Of a stretch of 64,000 nucleotides of DNA, positions 56,954 through 64,000 are shown piece by piece. Every line of letters begins with the position of its first letter. The first letter of the stretch is position 1. The notes beneath the pieces are model-generated. The model saw only the letters and a program-made list of their open reading frames with translations. It did not search any database and was not told where the DNA came from. Made by a program: the position numbers and the translations under genes. The stretch is from DASRDZ01 sp035569495 (GTDB taxonomy: Bacteria > Chloroflexota > Dormibacteria > Aeolococcales > Aeolococcaceae). The stretch is taken from positions 88,360 to 152,359 of the forward strand of contig DATMMX010000051.1 of assembly GCA_035569495.1 (NCBI GenBank), read 5' to 3'.

Positions 56954-57103
56954 GTTGCACTCCAACCCGTGGGGAAATCCACGACATGGCGAGGGTGCCA
57001 TTCCGTGGGGAACTGCCGACAGGGCCATACGGCATGGGGTAAAAGGTCCAATAGCCCTGGCGTGACGGGGGCTGCGCCCAGCCGCCCGCGGAGGCGCCGC
57101 GGC

Positions 57104-57817
57104 TCATGCGAACACCCGGAGCAGGTCGCGCACCGGTTCGGGAACCGGGGCGTCGCCGGGCAGGCGAGCGCTGCAGGCGTCGACCAGCCGCTCGTCGTCG
57201 ACGCCGACCACCAGGCCCGCGGCGCGGACCGTGTTCATGCCAGCCCCGTCGCTTACCACTTCGACATCTCGGCCGTATTCGCGCACCGTGAAACGGGCGA
57301 ACCGCGCCTGCCACTCGCCGCGCAGCCGCCGCTCGCCGTCGGCGACGGGCACGCCCATGTCGTCGGCGTGGATGGCGAACTCCTGGGCGAGGTGGAGGGC
57401 CTGGCGCCCCGCCGGGTAGGGGCCGGCGCCGGCGGTCTGCAGGGTGCCGTCCCAGCCAAGCTCGCGCAGGTCGTGGCGGTTGCGGGCACAGGCGGCGCGC
57501 CACTCGTCGAGCAGCTCCTCGGGAGTGCGCTCGGCGCGGACGCGGACGCCCCAGTCGTTGAAGGAGGCCAGGTCGGTGGCGCCCGCCGCGGTGCCCGCGG
57601 CCAGGAAGTCCTGCAGGCTGCCGTCGATGGTGGCGCGGTTGTAGGCCTCGCCCGCGGCGAGGTGGGCGAGCAGCTCGCGGCGCCGCCAGCCGGCGCAGCG
57701 GGTGGGCCGCAGCCAGTCCTCGCCGTCGAGGGTGGCGAAGAAGCCCTCCAGCCGGCGGGCCTCGGCGTCGAGGAGGTCGAAGGGATCGAGGTCGCGAAGC
57801 TCGCTGTCGTCGATCAT
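57104..57817 (-). CDS. Maleylpyruvate-isomerase-like (DinB superfamily) protein
   Basis: A 237-residue protein of the four-helix DinB/YfiT type seen in actinobacteria as 'maleylpyruvate isomerase N-terminal/mycothiol-dependent' proteins. Signature: DWLRPTRCAGWRRRELLAHLAAGE near residue 38, then RQALHLAQEFAIHADDMG, giving three His for a metal site. The C-terminal part is an MDMPI-like domain. It probably joins a low-molecular-weight thiol to a substrate; not certain. The start is ATG 57817; an upstream ATG would run into the tRNA gene. Confidence 0.8.
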   Translation of the reverse strand: MIDDSELRDLDPFDLLDAEARRLEGFFATLDGEDWLRPTRCAGWRRRELLAHLAAGEAYNRATIDGSLQDFLAAGTAAGATDLASFNDWGVRVRAERTPEELLDEWRAACARNRHDLRELGWDGTLQTAGAGPYPAGRQALHLAQEFAIHADDMGVPVADGERRLRGEWQARFARFTVREYGRDVEVVSDGAGMNTVRAAGLVVGVDDERLVDACSARLPGDAPVPEPVRDLLRVFA

Positions 57818-57865
57818 CGGCGGCCACTCTACCGCGGGGTCCACCAGGCTCGGCCGCGGCCGGCA

Positions 57866-57941
57866 TGGTGGTGAGGGGCGGGATCGAACCGCCGACACCG
57901 GGTTTTTCAGACCCGTGCTCTACCAACTGAGCTACCTCACC
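57866..57941 (-). tRNA. tRNA-Phe (GAA)
   Basis: A 76-base gene on the minus strand. Acceptor stem GGTGAGG/CCTCACC, D-arm GCTCAGTTGGTAGAGC, anticodon stem CGGGT/ACCCG with loop CTGAAAA giving anticodon GAA, variable GTGTC, T-arm GGCGGTTCGATCCCGCC, discriminator A, and an encoded CCA end. All pairs close. Confidence 0.98.
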
Positions 57942-58046
57942 GCGGCGCAGGCCCGGCGGCGACCCGGAAGAGTACCACCCCGCGGCCGCCCTCCCGAGGC
58001 GAAATGGGCCGGTTTGCGAACGGGGGTGCGCCCGTAGAATGCAGGG

Positions 58047-58664
58047 ATGGGCCGTGTTCTCCACCTCCGCATCCACGGCCTCGACCCCGCGGACCGCGAG
58101 GCCACCCTCGCCCGGTTCGACGAGCTGGCCGCCACCCGCGACTGGCGCGGCGACCGGCCCTGGCTGGCCCACGCGGGCAGCACCGACCTGTTCGGCCAGC
58201 TCTACTTCGACGGCGCGCGCCGGGCCGCCGAGGGCGACGCCGCGGGTCCGCTGGACGCCGCGGGCTTCGTCCGGCTCAACCGCGACGAGACCGACGCCCT
58301 GGCCCTGCTCTTCATCCTCCGCGACCTCAGCGAGCACTCCGGCGCCGCGGTGCTGCTCCGCGACCCCGACAACCCCATCGCCAAGCTGCGCCACATCGAC
58401 CTTTGCCGCGGCCTGCTCCCCGACGGCGCGCAGCTCGAAGCGGTGCTGGTCGCCCGGCCCATCTTCAAGCGGCTGCCCGGCGCGGTGATCGAGATGTACC
58501 CCCCGCGGGCCCTGGGCTCGGCCTTCGGCACCGTCGAGGCCACCGACGAGCGGCGGCGCAACTGGAGCTTCCTGGTCCACGGCATGCGGGCCTCGGCGCC
58601 CACCTTCCTGGAGGCCGAGGCCGAGGCGATGCGCATCTACCGCGGCCTGCGCTTCCTCAGCTAG
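58047..58664 (+). CDS. Conserved-looking hypothetical protein
   Basis: A 205-residue soluble protein, MGRVLHLRIHGLDPADREAT. A mix of strands and helices; HSGAAVLLRDPDNPIAKLRH and ARPIFKRLPGAVIEMYPP are distinct blocks but match nothing I know. Its stop overlaps the dtd start by one base (TAGTG), so it is in an operon with the D-aminoacyl-tRNA deacylase. Codon use is normal for the region. Function unknown. Confidence 0.85.
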   Translation: MGRVLHLRIHGLDPADREATLARFDELAATRDWRGDRPWLAHAGSTDLFGQLYFDGARRAAEGDAAGPLDAAGFVRLNRDETDALALLFILRDLSEHSGAAVLLRDPDNPIAKLRHIDLCRGLLPDGAQLEAVLVARPIFKRLPGAVIEMYPPRALGSAFGTVEATDERRRNWSFLVHGMRASAPTFLEAEAEAMRIYRGLRFLS

Positions 58665-59131
58665 TGCGGGCGGTCGTCCAGCGGGTCACCCGCGCGGAGG
58701 TGCGAGTCGAGGCTGAGTTGGTGGGCAGCATCGGCCCCGGGCTGTGCGTGCTGGTCGGAGCGGGGCACGGTGACGATGAGCACAGCGCCCGGCGTCTCGC
58801 CGAACGGATCGCCACCCTGCGCATCCACGCCGACGGCGAGGGCAGGATGAACCTTGACCTGGCGGCCGCCGGCGGCGAGGTGCTGGTGGTCAGCCAGTTC
58901 ACGCTCTACGCCGACGCCTCGCGCGGGCACCGGCCGTCGTTCCTCGCGGCAGGGCCGCCGGAGCTCGGGCTGCGCCTCTACGAGGCGTTCTGCGCGGCGC
59001 TGCGCGAGCGGGGGCTGCGCGTCGAGACGGGCCGGTTCGGCGCCCACATGCAGGTCGAGCTGGAGAACGACGGCCCGGTGACCGTCGTGCTCAGCAGCGG
59101 CGAGCCGCCCTGGCCCGCGGACGCCGGGTGA
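58664..59131 (+). CDS. dtd: D-aminoacyl-tRNA deacylase
   Basis: A 155-residue enzyme that hydrolyses D-amino acids from tRNA. GTG start gives VRAVVQRVTRAEVRV, the usual N-terminus. Catalytic motifs SQFTLYADASRGHRPSF and NDGPVTVVL are both present (the latter is usually N-S/D-GPVT). It acts as a dimer in the cytoplasm. It overlaps the preceding gene by one base and converges with the NrtR-like gene. Confidence 0.95.
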   Translation: MRAVVQRVTRAEVRVEAELVGSIGPGLCVLVGAGHGDDEHSARRLAERIATLRIHADGEGRMNLDLAAAGGEVLVVSQFTLYADASRGHRPSFLAAGPPELGLRLYEAFCAALRERGLRVETGRFGAHMQVELENDGPVTVVLSSGEPPWPADAG

Positions 59132-59206
59132 CCGCCTGGTCCACAGGCGAGTAGCGGCCAGACTCGACCACAACACATCGCCGCCGAGTTATGGCCGCGA
59201 TGGTCC

Positions 59207-59938
59207 CTATCCGGAGCGGCGCGCGCGCAGCCCGGCGAGCTGCTCGTCCTCGCCGCCCGAGCCGGAGTAGCGGAGCAGCTCCGGGGGGCGGCCGCCGGTG
59301 CCGGCGGGCGAGCGGAAGCGAGAATTGCGCTGGCGCAGCGCGGCGACCTCGCGCTCGGGGACCGACTTGAGGATGCCCGCGTCGCGCAGCTCCTGGACCC
59401 GGCGCCGGAAGGTGCGCTCGCTGCTCCGGGGGCCGCCGTGGAGGGCGACGTGGAGGCGGAGCAGGTCGTCGCCGGTGAAGACCTCGCCGAGCAGGGCGGC
59501 GGCCCCGGCCACGGTGCGGGTGTCGCTGCGCAGCCGCTCGGTGGCGGCCTTGAGGGCGTTGGCGGCGCCGCCTTCGAGGCGCAGGCCACGGCCGACCGAG
59601 GCCCACTTGGCCCCGCCTGCGCCCTCGTCGTAGGCGGCGACGGCGCTGTACCACAGGGTCACGGTGCGGTTGCCGCGGCCGGGCTCGTCGTCCACGCCGA
59701 CCAGCTGGAGCGAGGCGCCCGCGCGGCGGCGGCCTCCCCCACCCACCGAGCCCCCGGCCGCCTCGACGGCCCGCTGGGCGGCGTCGGCGAAGCGCTCGGT
59801 GCGTTCGACGTCCGCGCTGGGCAGACCGCGACCGCTGGTGAGCACGTGCAGGGCCCGGCCGGGCGCCGTGCCCGGGTCGGGGTCGAAGCTGAACACGACC
59901 GCCTGGACCGCCAGTGCGGCCGGTGCTGCCTTTGCCAT
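59207..59938 (-). CDS. NrtR-like (NUDIX-related) transcriptional regulator
   Basis: A 243-residue protein. The N-terminal part has NUDIX-fold strands (VVFSFDPDP, SLQLVGVDDEPG, VTLWYSAVAAY) but no catalytic NUDIX box. The C-terminal part is a winged helix: FTGDDLLRLHVALHGGP, then ERTFRRRVQELRDAGIL, as in NrtR regulators of NAD metabolism and related sugar regulators. GGAGG lies seven bases before ATG 59938. An inverted repeat sits about 110 bases upstream and may be its operator. The effector is not known; ADP-ribose derivatives are the family norm. Confidence 0.75.
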   Translation of the reverse strand: MAKAAPAALAVQAVVFSFDPDPGTAPGRALHVLTSGRGLPSADVERTERFADAAQRAVEAAGGSVGGGGRRRAGASLQLVGVDDEPGRGNRTVTLWYSAVAAYDEGAGGAKWASVGRGLRLEGGAANALKAATERLRSDTRTVAGAAALLGEVFTGDDLLRLHVALHGGPRSSERTFRRRVQELRDAGILKSVPEREVAALRQRNSRFRSPAGTGGRPPELLRYSGSGGEDEQLAGLRARRSG

Positions 59939-60050
59939 CGCAAAGCCTCCGTCTCTGCCCGGTGCCGGTTCCGTGCCGACGGCCGGGCGACCCTCTCCGC
60001 AACAGGCCGCTCCCCACCCGGGCATGTTCGCGTTGATGCGGACCGAAACT

Positions 60051-60074
60051 GTTTGCGTAGATGATGACACAAAC
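60051..60074. promoter_or_regulatory. Inverted repeat, candidate operator
   Basis: GTTTGCGT and ACACAAAC stand as 8-base arms (one mismatch) around an 8-base spacer, i.e. one helical turn plus apart. It lies in the divergent region between the NrtR-like gene and the sigma remnant, an AT-richer stretch. Confidence 0.4.
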
Positions 60075-60146
60075 TCGGCGGCGAGATGTCGCCGGGGATC
60101 GCCCCGGGTCGGGAGGCGGCTCCGCCGGGCCGGCCCGAGCGGGGGC

Positions 60147-60305
60147 AATGTCAACCAGGCGCGGCCCGTCCTGTCTCTAGTGGGACGGATGGGAACCGAG
60201 AGTGGAATCGCCGCCGAGGACGCCGTCCAGGACGCCCTGGTGCTCGCCTGGCGGCACTGGCACGCCCTGCGCGAGCCCGAGCGCGCCGAGGCCTGGCTGA
60301 CCCGC
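60147..60305 (+). pseudogene. ECF sigma factor remnant (region 2 only)
   Basis: In one frame the text VLSLVGRMGTESGIAAEDAV-QDALVLAWRHWHALREPERA-EAWLTR is the core of sigma-70 region 2 of an ECF factor. After AWLTR the frame turns into Pro/Ala nonsense, and a different frame takes over with another protein's N-terminus. Region 4 and most of region 2's start are gone. It looks like a deletion that joined a sigma factor to the next gene. Confidence 0.65.
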
Positions 60306-60382
60306 TGTCCGAGCCCACCGGCCTGCGCGCCTACCTGGAGCGCCGCGCCGCCCGGGGCGCGGCCCTGACCTCGGCCCAGCGC

Positions 60383-61633
60383 GTGCTGGCCCGGGCCGTC
60401 CCCGTGCCGCCGCGGCGTCGCGCCCTGGCACCGCTGCTGGCCGCGGCCGCCACCCTGGTGGTGGTCGGCGGCACACTCAGCGCGGGAGTGGCCCTGCATC
60501 GCCGGGGTGGCACGGCTCCCGGGCAGGCACACCCGCGCCTGGTGGTTCCCACCACGCCGCCCCCGGAGGGCGTGCCGCTGATCTGGTACGGCGACCCCGA
60601 CGACCCCGCTCGGCTGGTCGCCGTTGACTGGACCGGGCGCCCGGTCGGATCGCTGCCGATCCCGCCGGACGGGCCGCCCTTCTTCATGCCCGCCACGGTG
60701 CAGCCCGCGCCCGACGGGCAGCGCCTGCTGCTCGACGTCTTCTCCGACCGGGTCCGCCGCCTGGTAACCGCCCAGGGCGTCACCCTGGCGACCATCCCCA
60801 TCATGGACACGCCGCCCAACTCCTTCGACGCGTTCCCGGCGAGCTTCACCAGTGACGGCTCGGCGCTGTGCGAGGTGAAGAGCCCGCTCACGGGTGCGGG
60901 GGAGGCGTCGCTGTACCTGGTCGATGCCGCGCACGGTGAGCGCCAGGTCACCGACCTGGGACCCGGCGGCGGGCCCAACGGGGTGACCTGGGGTGTTGCC
61001 GATTGCAGCGTCTCGCGGAACCGCGCGGTGCTGACCATGGCCTACCAGCCGAAGCCGATCGTGCAGACCCTGCCGCCAACCGCGAGCAGCGCGCCAGGCT
61101 GGGCGAGCATCGGTGGCGGCGTCCACGTCAGCCGGGCGGCGCCGGCCGTCAAGCTGCTCCGCACCGTGCGCCTCAGCGACGGCGCCACCCTCGGGCAGCG
61201 CGCCGAGACCGGCCTGGGATGGGGGGTGACGGCCTCGCCGGACGGGACCCTCTACGCCGTCAACGGCCGCTCGGGCGCGGTGATCCGGTCGATGGACAGC
61301 GGCGCCCAGGTGGGCACGGTCTCCGGCGCCACCGTGCTCGCCTTCTCCGCCGACGACCGCCTGGTGATGACCAGCGCCCTGGGCGGTGGTGGCAGCGCCG
61401 ACCGCCTGGACGTGCTCGACTGGCGAGCCGGCACGCACGTGTGGAGCGCCTCGGTCCCGCTCGCCGAAGTGCAGGCGCGACCCGACGGCGAGGACTTCCT
61501 GGTGATCAGCCGCGTCGTCTCCCAGGGCTACGACCTCACCGTCGTGCATGCGGACGGCACGGCTACGCGCATCGCATCGAACGTGGCGTTCAACGCAGGA
61601 GTGCGCTGTACGAATCCCTGCACGACGAAGTGA
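60383..61633 (+). CDS. Membrane-anchored beta-propeller-like protein
   Basis: At least 416 residues from GTG 60383. An N-terminal basic stretch, then helix PLLAAAATLVVVGGTLSAGVAL, then an outside domain with repeated 'DGxxLxx' blades (SPDGTLYAVNGRSGAVI, SADDRLVMTSAL) as in WD/TolB-type propellers. In-frame sequence goes back to an ATG at 60086 but crosses the sigma remnant, and its part from 60306 (LSEPTGLRAYLERRAARGA) looks like the true N-terminal domain of an anti-sigma-like protein whose start was lost. The gene may now use the GTG. Function unknown; the partner of an ECF sigma factor is a fair guess. Confidence 0.75.
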   Translation: MLARAVPVPPRRRALAPLLAAAATLVVVGGTLSAGVALHRRGGTAPGQAHPRLVVPTTPPPEGVPLIWYGDPDDPARLVAVDWTGRPVGSLPIPPDGPPFFMPATVQPAPDGQRLLLDVFSDRVRRLVTAQGVTLATIPIMDTPPNSFDAFPASFTSDGSALCEVKSPLTGAGEASLYLVDAAHGERQVTDLGPGGGPNGVTWGVADCSVSRNRAVLTMAYQPKPIVQTLPPTASSAPGWASIGGGVHVSRAAPAVKLLRTVRLSDGATLGQRAETGLGWGVTASPDGTLYAVNGRSGAVIRSMDSGAQVGTVSGATVLAFSADDRLVMTSALGGGGSADRLDVLDWRAGTHVWSASVPLAEVQARPDGEDFLVISRVVSQGYDLTVVHADGTATRIASNVAFNAGVRCTNPCTTK

Positions 61634-61736
61634 CTCCGGCGGAATACCTCGGGTAGAGTCGCCTCGCGCTTGCAGGCGGGCCGCGCTGCCGCCTGGGGCG
61701 CCGACGTCGCCGCCGGCCGTTCTGCGGAAACGAGCC

Positions 61737-63983
61737 ATGCCCCCCATTCCCCGACGCGCCGTCCTGCTGCTCGCCGCTGCGTTTGCGTCTGCGATTGCGT
61801 TCGCGCCGTTCGCGTCCCTGCGTGCTTCCGCTGCGCCGCCGCCCTCGTCGACGGTGAGCTGGCCGCCAGGCCAGGCCCTCCCCCACTTCTCCGCGCCGCA
61901 GCACCTCGACGTGGTCGACATGGCCTCGCCGTCGTGCGGCTGCAACAGCGACGACGCGCTGATGCTGTCGACGCTCGAAGGCGTGGTCAACCGCGCGCTG
62001 CCGCGGGTGTACGTTCTGCAGTTCGGCGACGAGACGCCGGCGAGCAGCGATTGGTGGCTGAACGGGCTGGGCGTGCCCTACGACATGATGACCGAGTCCG
62101 CGGTGGTCACCAAGTACCGCGCCGAGCTGGCCGGGGTGATCGAGTACGACCCCAACGTGCCCGACACCGTCAACGTGGCGTCGGCGATGGCGGGCGTGCA
62201 GGGCGCGGTGGTCGCCGGGCCGCAGCTCGCCGCGACGCTCAACTCGCAGGACGGCCTGCCCATCCTGGCCAACCTCGCCGACCAGCACTTCGCCAGCGGG
62301 CACGACGCCTATGCGTGGGCGCTCAACAATGTGTGGCCGCAGACCACCCACCGGATGCTGACAGCAGTGGCAGGAACTCCGTCGAGCCTGCTCCGCGACT
62401 ACGCCGTGGCCAACCAGGCGATGACGGTGTGGCTCGACCCCACCAACGCCGCCGACGCCTCGCTGCTCGACCAGTATCTCAACGGGATGCCGGCGAACTC
62501 ACCCTACCTGGGCTGGCTCCCCAACGGCGGCAGCGGCGGCGAGGCGGCCGGCGTCGCCCAGCTCTCGCGCCACGCCGTGTACACCGTCGCCGCCGACCTC
62601 TTCGCCAACATGACCGTGTTCTCCGGCGTCGCCGCGCCCACGTCGCCGCCACCGGGCGCGCCGGTGCCGCCGCTGCAGGGCCGCATCTACGTCACCTTCA
62701 CCGTCACCGACGGCGACAACATGCAGTACGCGCAGCACTTCATGCGCTCGATGTGGGACGACCCCAACCGCGGCGGCGTGCCGCTCAACTGGAGCACCCA
62801 GCCGCTGCTCGTCGACGCCGCGCCGTCGATCCTCCATTACTACCAGGCGACCGCGTCACCCAACGACTGGCTGACCAGCGGCCCGTCCGGCGCGGGCTAC
62901 ATGTTCACCGACGACTGGCCGGGCGGCGCGTTGGGGCCATACACGTCACAAACCGGCGCGTACCTGCGTGCCTCCGGGCTCGGTGACACCTACGTCTACA
63001 CCAGCAACGGCAGCGCGGGCGTGTACCGCGACGGCGTCGCCGAGGCGTTCGCCCAGGGCGCGCAGCCGCAGGGCGTACTGCTCGCCGAGAACGCCGTGGC
63101 CTGGCGCGACGTCATCGACGGCGTGCCGGTGGTCAACGGTCCCGAGGTGTGCGGCAACAACATCAGCAACACCGTCAGCAGGTTGTCGGCCGGGTGGAAC
63201 GGGGCGACGCCGCTGTTCCTGTCGATCGGCGTGATCCCCTGGTGCGCGGGGCTGTCCGACGTCATCAACGCCGTCCATGGACTCGACGGCCGCTACTCGG
63301 TGGTGCGCGCCGACCAGCTGCTCGGACTGGTGCACGAGTCGGTGAGCGGCGGCTACTGGATGGCGGCGTCGGACGGCGGCATCTTCAGCGAGGGCGGCGC
63401 GCCGTTCTTCGGCAGCACCGGCGGCATGCGCATCAACGCGCCGGTGGTGGGCATGGCGGCGACGCCGCACGACGGCGGCTACTGGCTGGTGGCGTCCGAC
63501 GGCGGCGTGTACTCGTTCGGCAACGCACGCTTTCACGGCAGCATGGGAGGACGGCGGCTGGCCGCGCCGGTGGTGGGCATGGCCTCGACACCGGGCGGCA
63601 ACGGCTACTGGCTGGTGGCCTCCGACGGCGGCATCTTCTCCTTCGGCGACGCGCGCTTCCACGGCAGCACCGGTGGGCAGCGTCTCAACGCGCCCATCGT
63701 GGGCATGGCAGCGACGCCCGACGGCGGCGGCTACTGGCTGGTGGCCAGCGACGGCGGGATCTTCCCCTTCGGTGACGCCGTGGGCTACGGCTCGACCGGA
63801 GCATTGACGCTCAACAAGCCGATCATCGGCATGGCATCCACGCGCGACGGTGGCGGCTACTGGCTGGTCGCCGCCGACGGCGGCGTGTTCCCGTTCGGCG
63901 ACGCCCCCGCCGTCGGCAGCCTGGGCGGGACGCCGTTGAACCAGCCGATCGTCGGCGTCACGCCCTCGCACCGGCCCGGGTGA
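61737..63983 (+). CDS. Secreted GxGYxYP-type protein with C-terminal 42-residue repeats
   Basis: A 748-residue secreted protein. The signal peptide is MPPIPRRAVLLLAAAFASAI... to ASA near residue 36. The middle (about 40-530) resembles the GxGYxYP putative glycoside hydrolase family: HLDVVDMASPSCGCNSDDAL, LEGVVNRALPRVYVL, FTVTDGDNMQYAQHFMRSMW, VAWRDVIDGVPVVNGPEVCG. The C-terminal 210 residues are five tandem repeats of 42 residues (type GYWLVASDGGIFSFGDARFH). The repeats are probably small propeller blades binding a surface polymer. No C-terminal anchor follows. The start ATG 61737 is used; an open frame upstream is shadow. Confidence 0.85.
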   Translation: MPPIPRRAVLLLAAAFASAIAFAPFASLRASAAPPPSSTVSWPPGQALPHFSAPQHLDVVDMASPSCGCNSDDALMLSTLEGVVNRALPRVYVLQFGDETPASSDWWLNGLGVPYDMMTESAVVTKYRAELAGVIEYDPNVPDTVNVASAMAGVQGAVVAGPQLAATLNSQDGLPILANLADQHFASGHDAYAWALNNVWPQTTHRMLTAVAGTPSSLLRDYAVANQAMTVWLDPTNAADASLLDQYLNGMPANSPYLGWLPNGGSGGEAAGVAQLSRHAVYTVAADLFANMTVFSGVAAPTSPPPGAPVPPLQGRIYVTFTVTDGDNMQYAQHFMRSMWDDPNRGGVPLNWSTQPLLVDAAPSILHYYQATASPNDWLTSGPSGAGYMFTDDWPGGALGPYTSQTGAYLRASGLGDTYVYTSNGSAGVYRDGVAEAFAQGAQPQGVLLAENAVAWRDVIDGVPVVNGPEVCGNNISNTVSRLSAGWNGATPLFLSIGVIPWCAGLSDVINAVHGLDGRYSVVRADQLLGLVHESVSGGYWMAASDGGIFSEGGAPFFGSTGGMRINAPVVGMAATPHDGGYWLVASDGGVYSFGNARFHGSMGGRRLAAPVVGMASTPGGNGYWLVASDGGIFSFGDARFHGSTGGQRLNAPIVGMAATPDGGGYWLVASDGGIFPFGDAVGYGSTGALTLNKPIIGMASTRDGGGYWLVAADGGVFPFGDAPAVGSLGGTPLNQPIVGVTPSHRPG
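63351..63980 (+). repeat. Five tandem 126-base coding repeats
   Basis: Units begin at 63351, 63477, 63603, 63729 and 63855, each starting GGC TAC TGG (Gly-Tyr-Trp). Period is exactly 126 bases. Units 2-4 are most alike; unit 1 and unit 5 have diverged. Confidence 0.9.
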
Positions 63984-64000
63984 GCCGGCGGGCGGGCACC

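Noticed and set aside
60086..60382. Using the ATG at 60086 as start of the propeller gene
   Set aside because: The added 99 residues cross the sigma remnant in the wrong frame and are Arg/Gly/Pro-rich; the true N-terminus seems lost, so a GTG at 60383 is safer.
1..64000. CRISPR arrays, insertion sequences, prophage or toxin-antitoxin loci
   Set aside because: No direct-repeat/spacer pattern, transposase, integrase, or paired toxin-antitoxin genes were seen. The RHH-like piece belongs to an ATPase fusion, not to an antitoxin.

Overview
The window is very GC-rich (roughly 70% or more by eye), densely coded and rich in GTG/TTG starts and 1-20 nt gene overlaps. It has an encoded-CCA tRNA, a Gram-positive/actinobacterial type LexA box, a DinB-type maleylpyruvate-isomerase-like (mycothiol-type) protein, many secreted proteins with a C-terminal membrane segment plus Arg tail, and no outer-membrane genes. 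This suggests a chromosomal segment of a high-GC monoderm-like bacterium (Actinomycetota, or a Dormibacterota/Chloroflexota-type soil lineage). I cannot fix the phylum from this sequence alone, and I see no phage, IS, CRISPR or plasmid functions.

Layout. 0-4.3 kb: a minus-strand branched-chain amino-acid type (Liv) ABC operon, cut by the window edge. 4.4-12.7 kb: secreted proteins, namely a sialidase-type beta-propeller and two paralogous secreted alpha/beta-hydrolases flanking a small Mpo1/DUF962 membrane protein. 12.9-17 kb: an MFS exporter, an alpha/beta-hydrolase, pirin and a small Cys-rich protein. 17-21.9 kb: an overlapping sulfate-assimilation operon (leader peptide-sat-cysH-cysC) followed by a molybdopterin oxidoreductase, divergent from an IclR regulator. 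23-29.4 kb: lipid/CoA genes (a double-SDR acyl-CoA-reductase-like fusion with a small putative oxygenase, and a thiolase), a rhodanese and an L,D-transpeptidase lipoprotein. 29.4-37 kb: a membrane hydrolase, an mrfAB-like DNA-repair pair behind a LexA-box promoter, and an M16 peptidase. 37-45.4 kb: a TPR protein, isocitrate dehydrogenase, MutY, a formyltransferase, a receiver domain with a degenerate GGDEF protein, and a zinc alcohol dehydrogenase with a 53-residue membrane peptide.

45.5-52.2 kb is a complete second Liv operon on the plus strand. It differs from the first: the LivF ATPase carries an extra C-terminal ribbon-helix-helix-like domain, and a large secreted, C-terminally anchored protein of unknown function is inserted between livF and the binding protein with translational coupling. 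In both Liv systems the binding protein looks held by an uncleaved N-terminal membrane helix and a Pro/Ser/Gly-rich linker, not by a lipobox.

52.3-64 kb: a threonine-dehydratase-like enzyme with a tiny Lys-rich gene upstream, a sugar-type ABC operon (binding lipoprotein, ATPase, permease), a DinB-type protein, tRNA-Phe, D-aminoacyl-tRNA deacylase, an NrtR-like regulator with a candidate operator, a remnant ECF sigma factor fused out of frame to a beta-propeller membrane protein, and a GxGYxYP-type secreted protein ending in five 42-residue repeats. The points I find most unusual are the LivF-RHH fusion within its six-gene operon, the LexA box inside the mrfAB promoter, the leader ORF coupled to sat, and a hairpin element repeated at two convergent gene ends.
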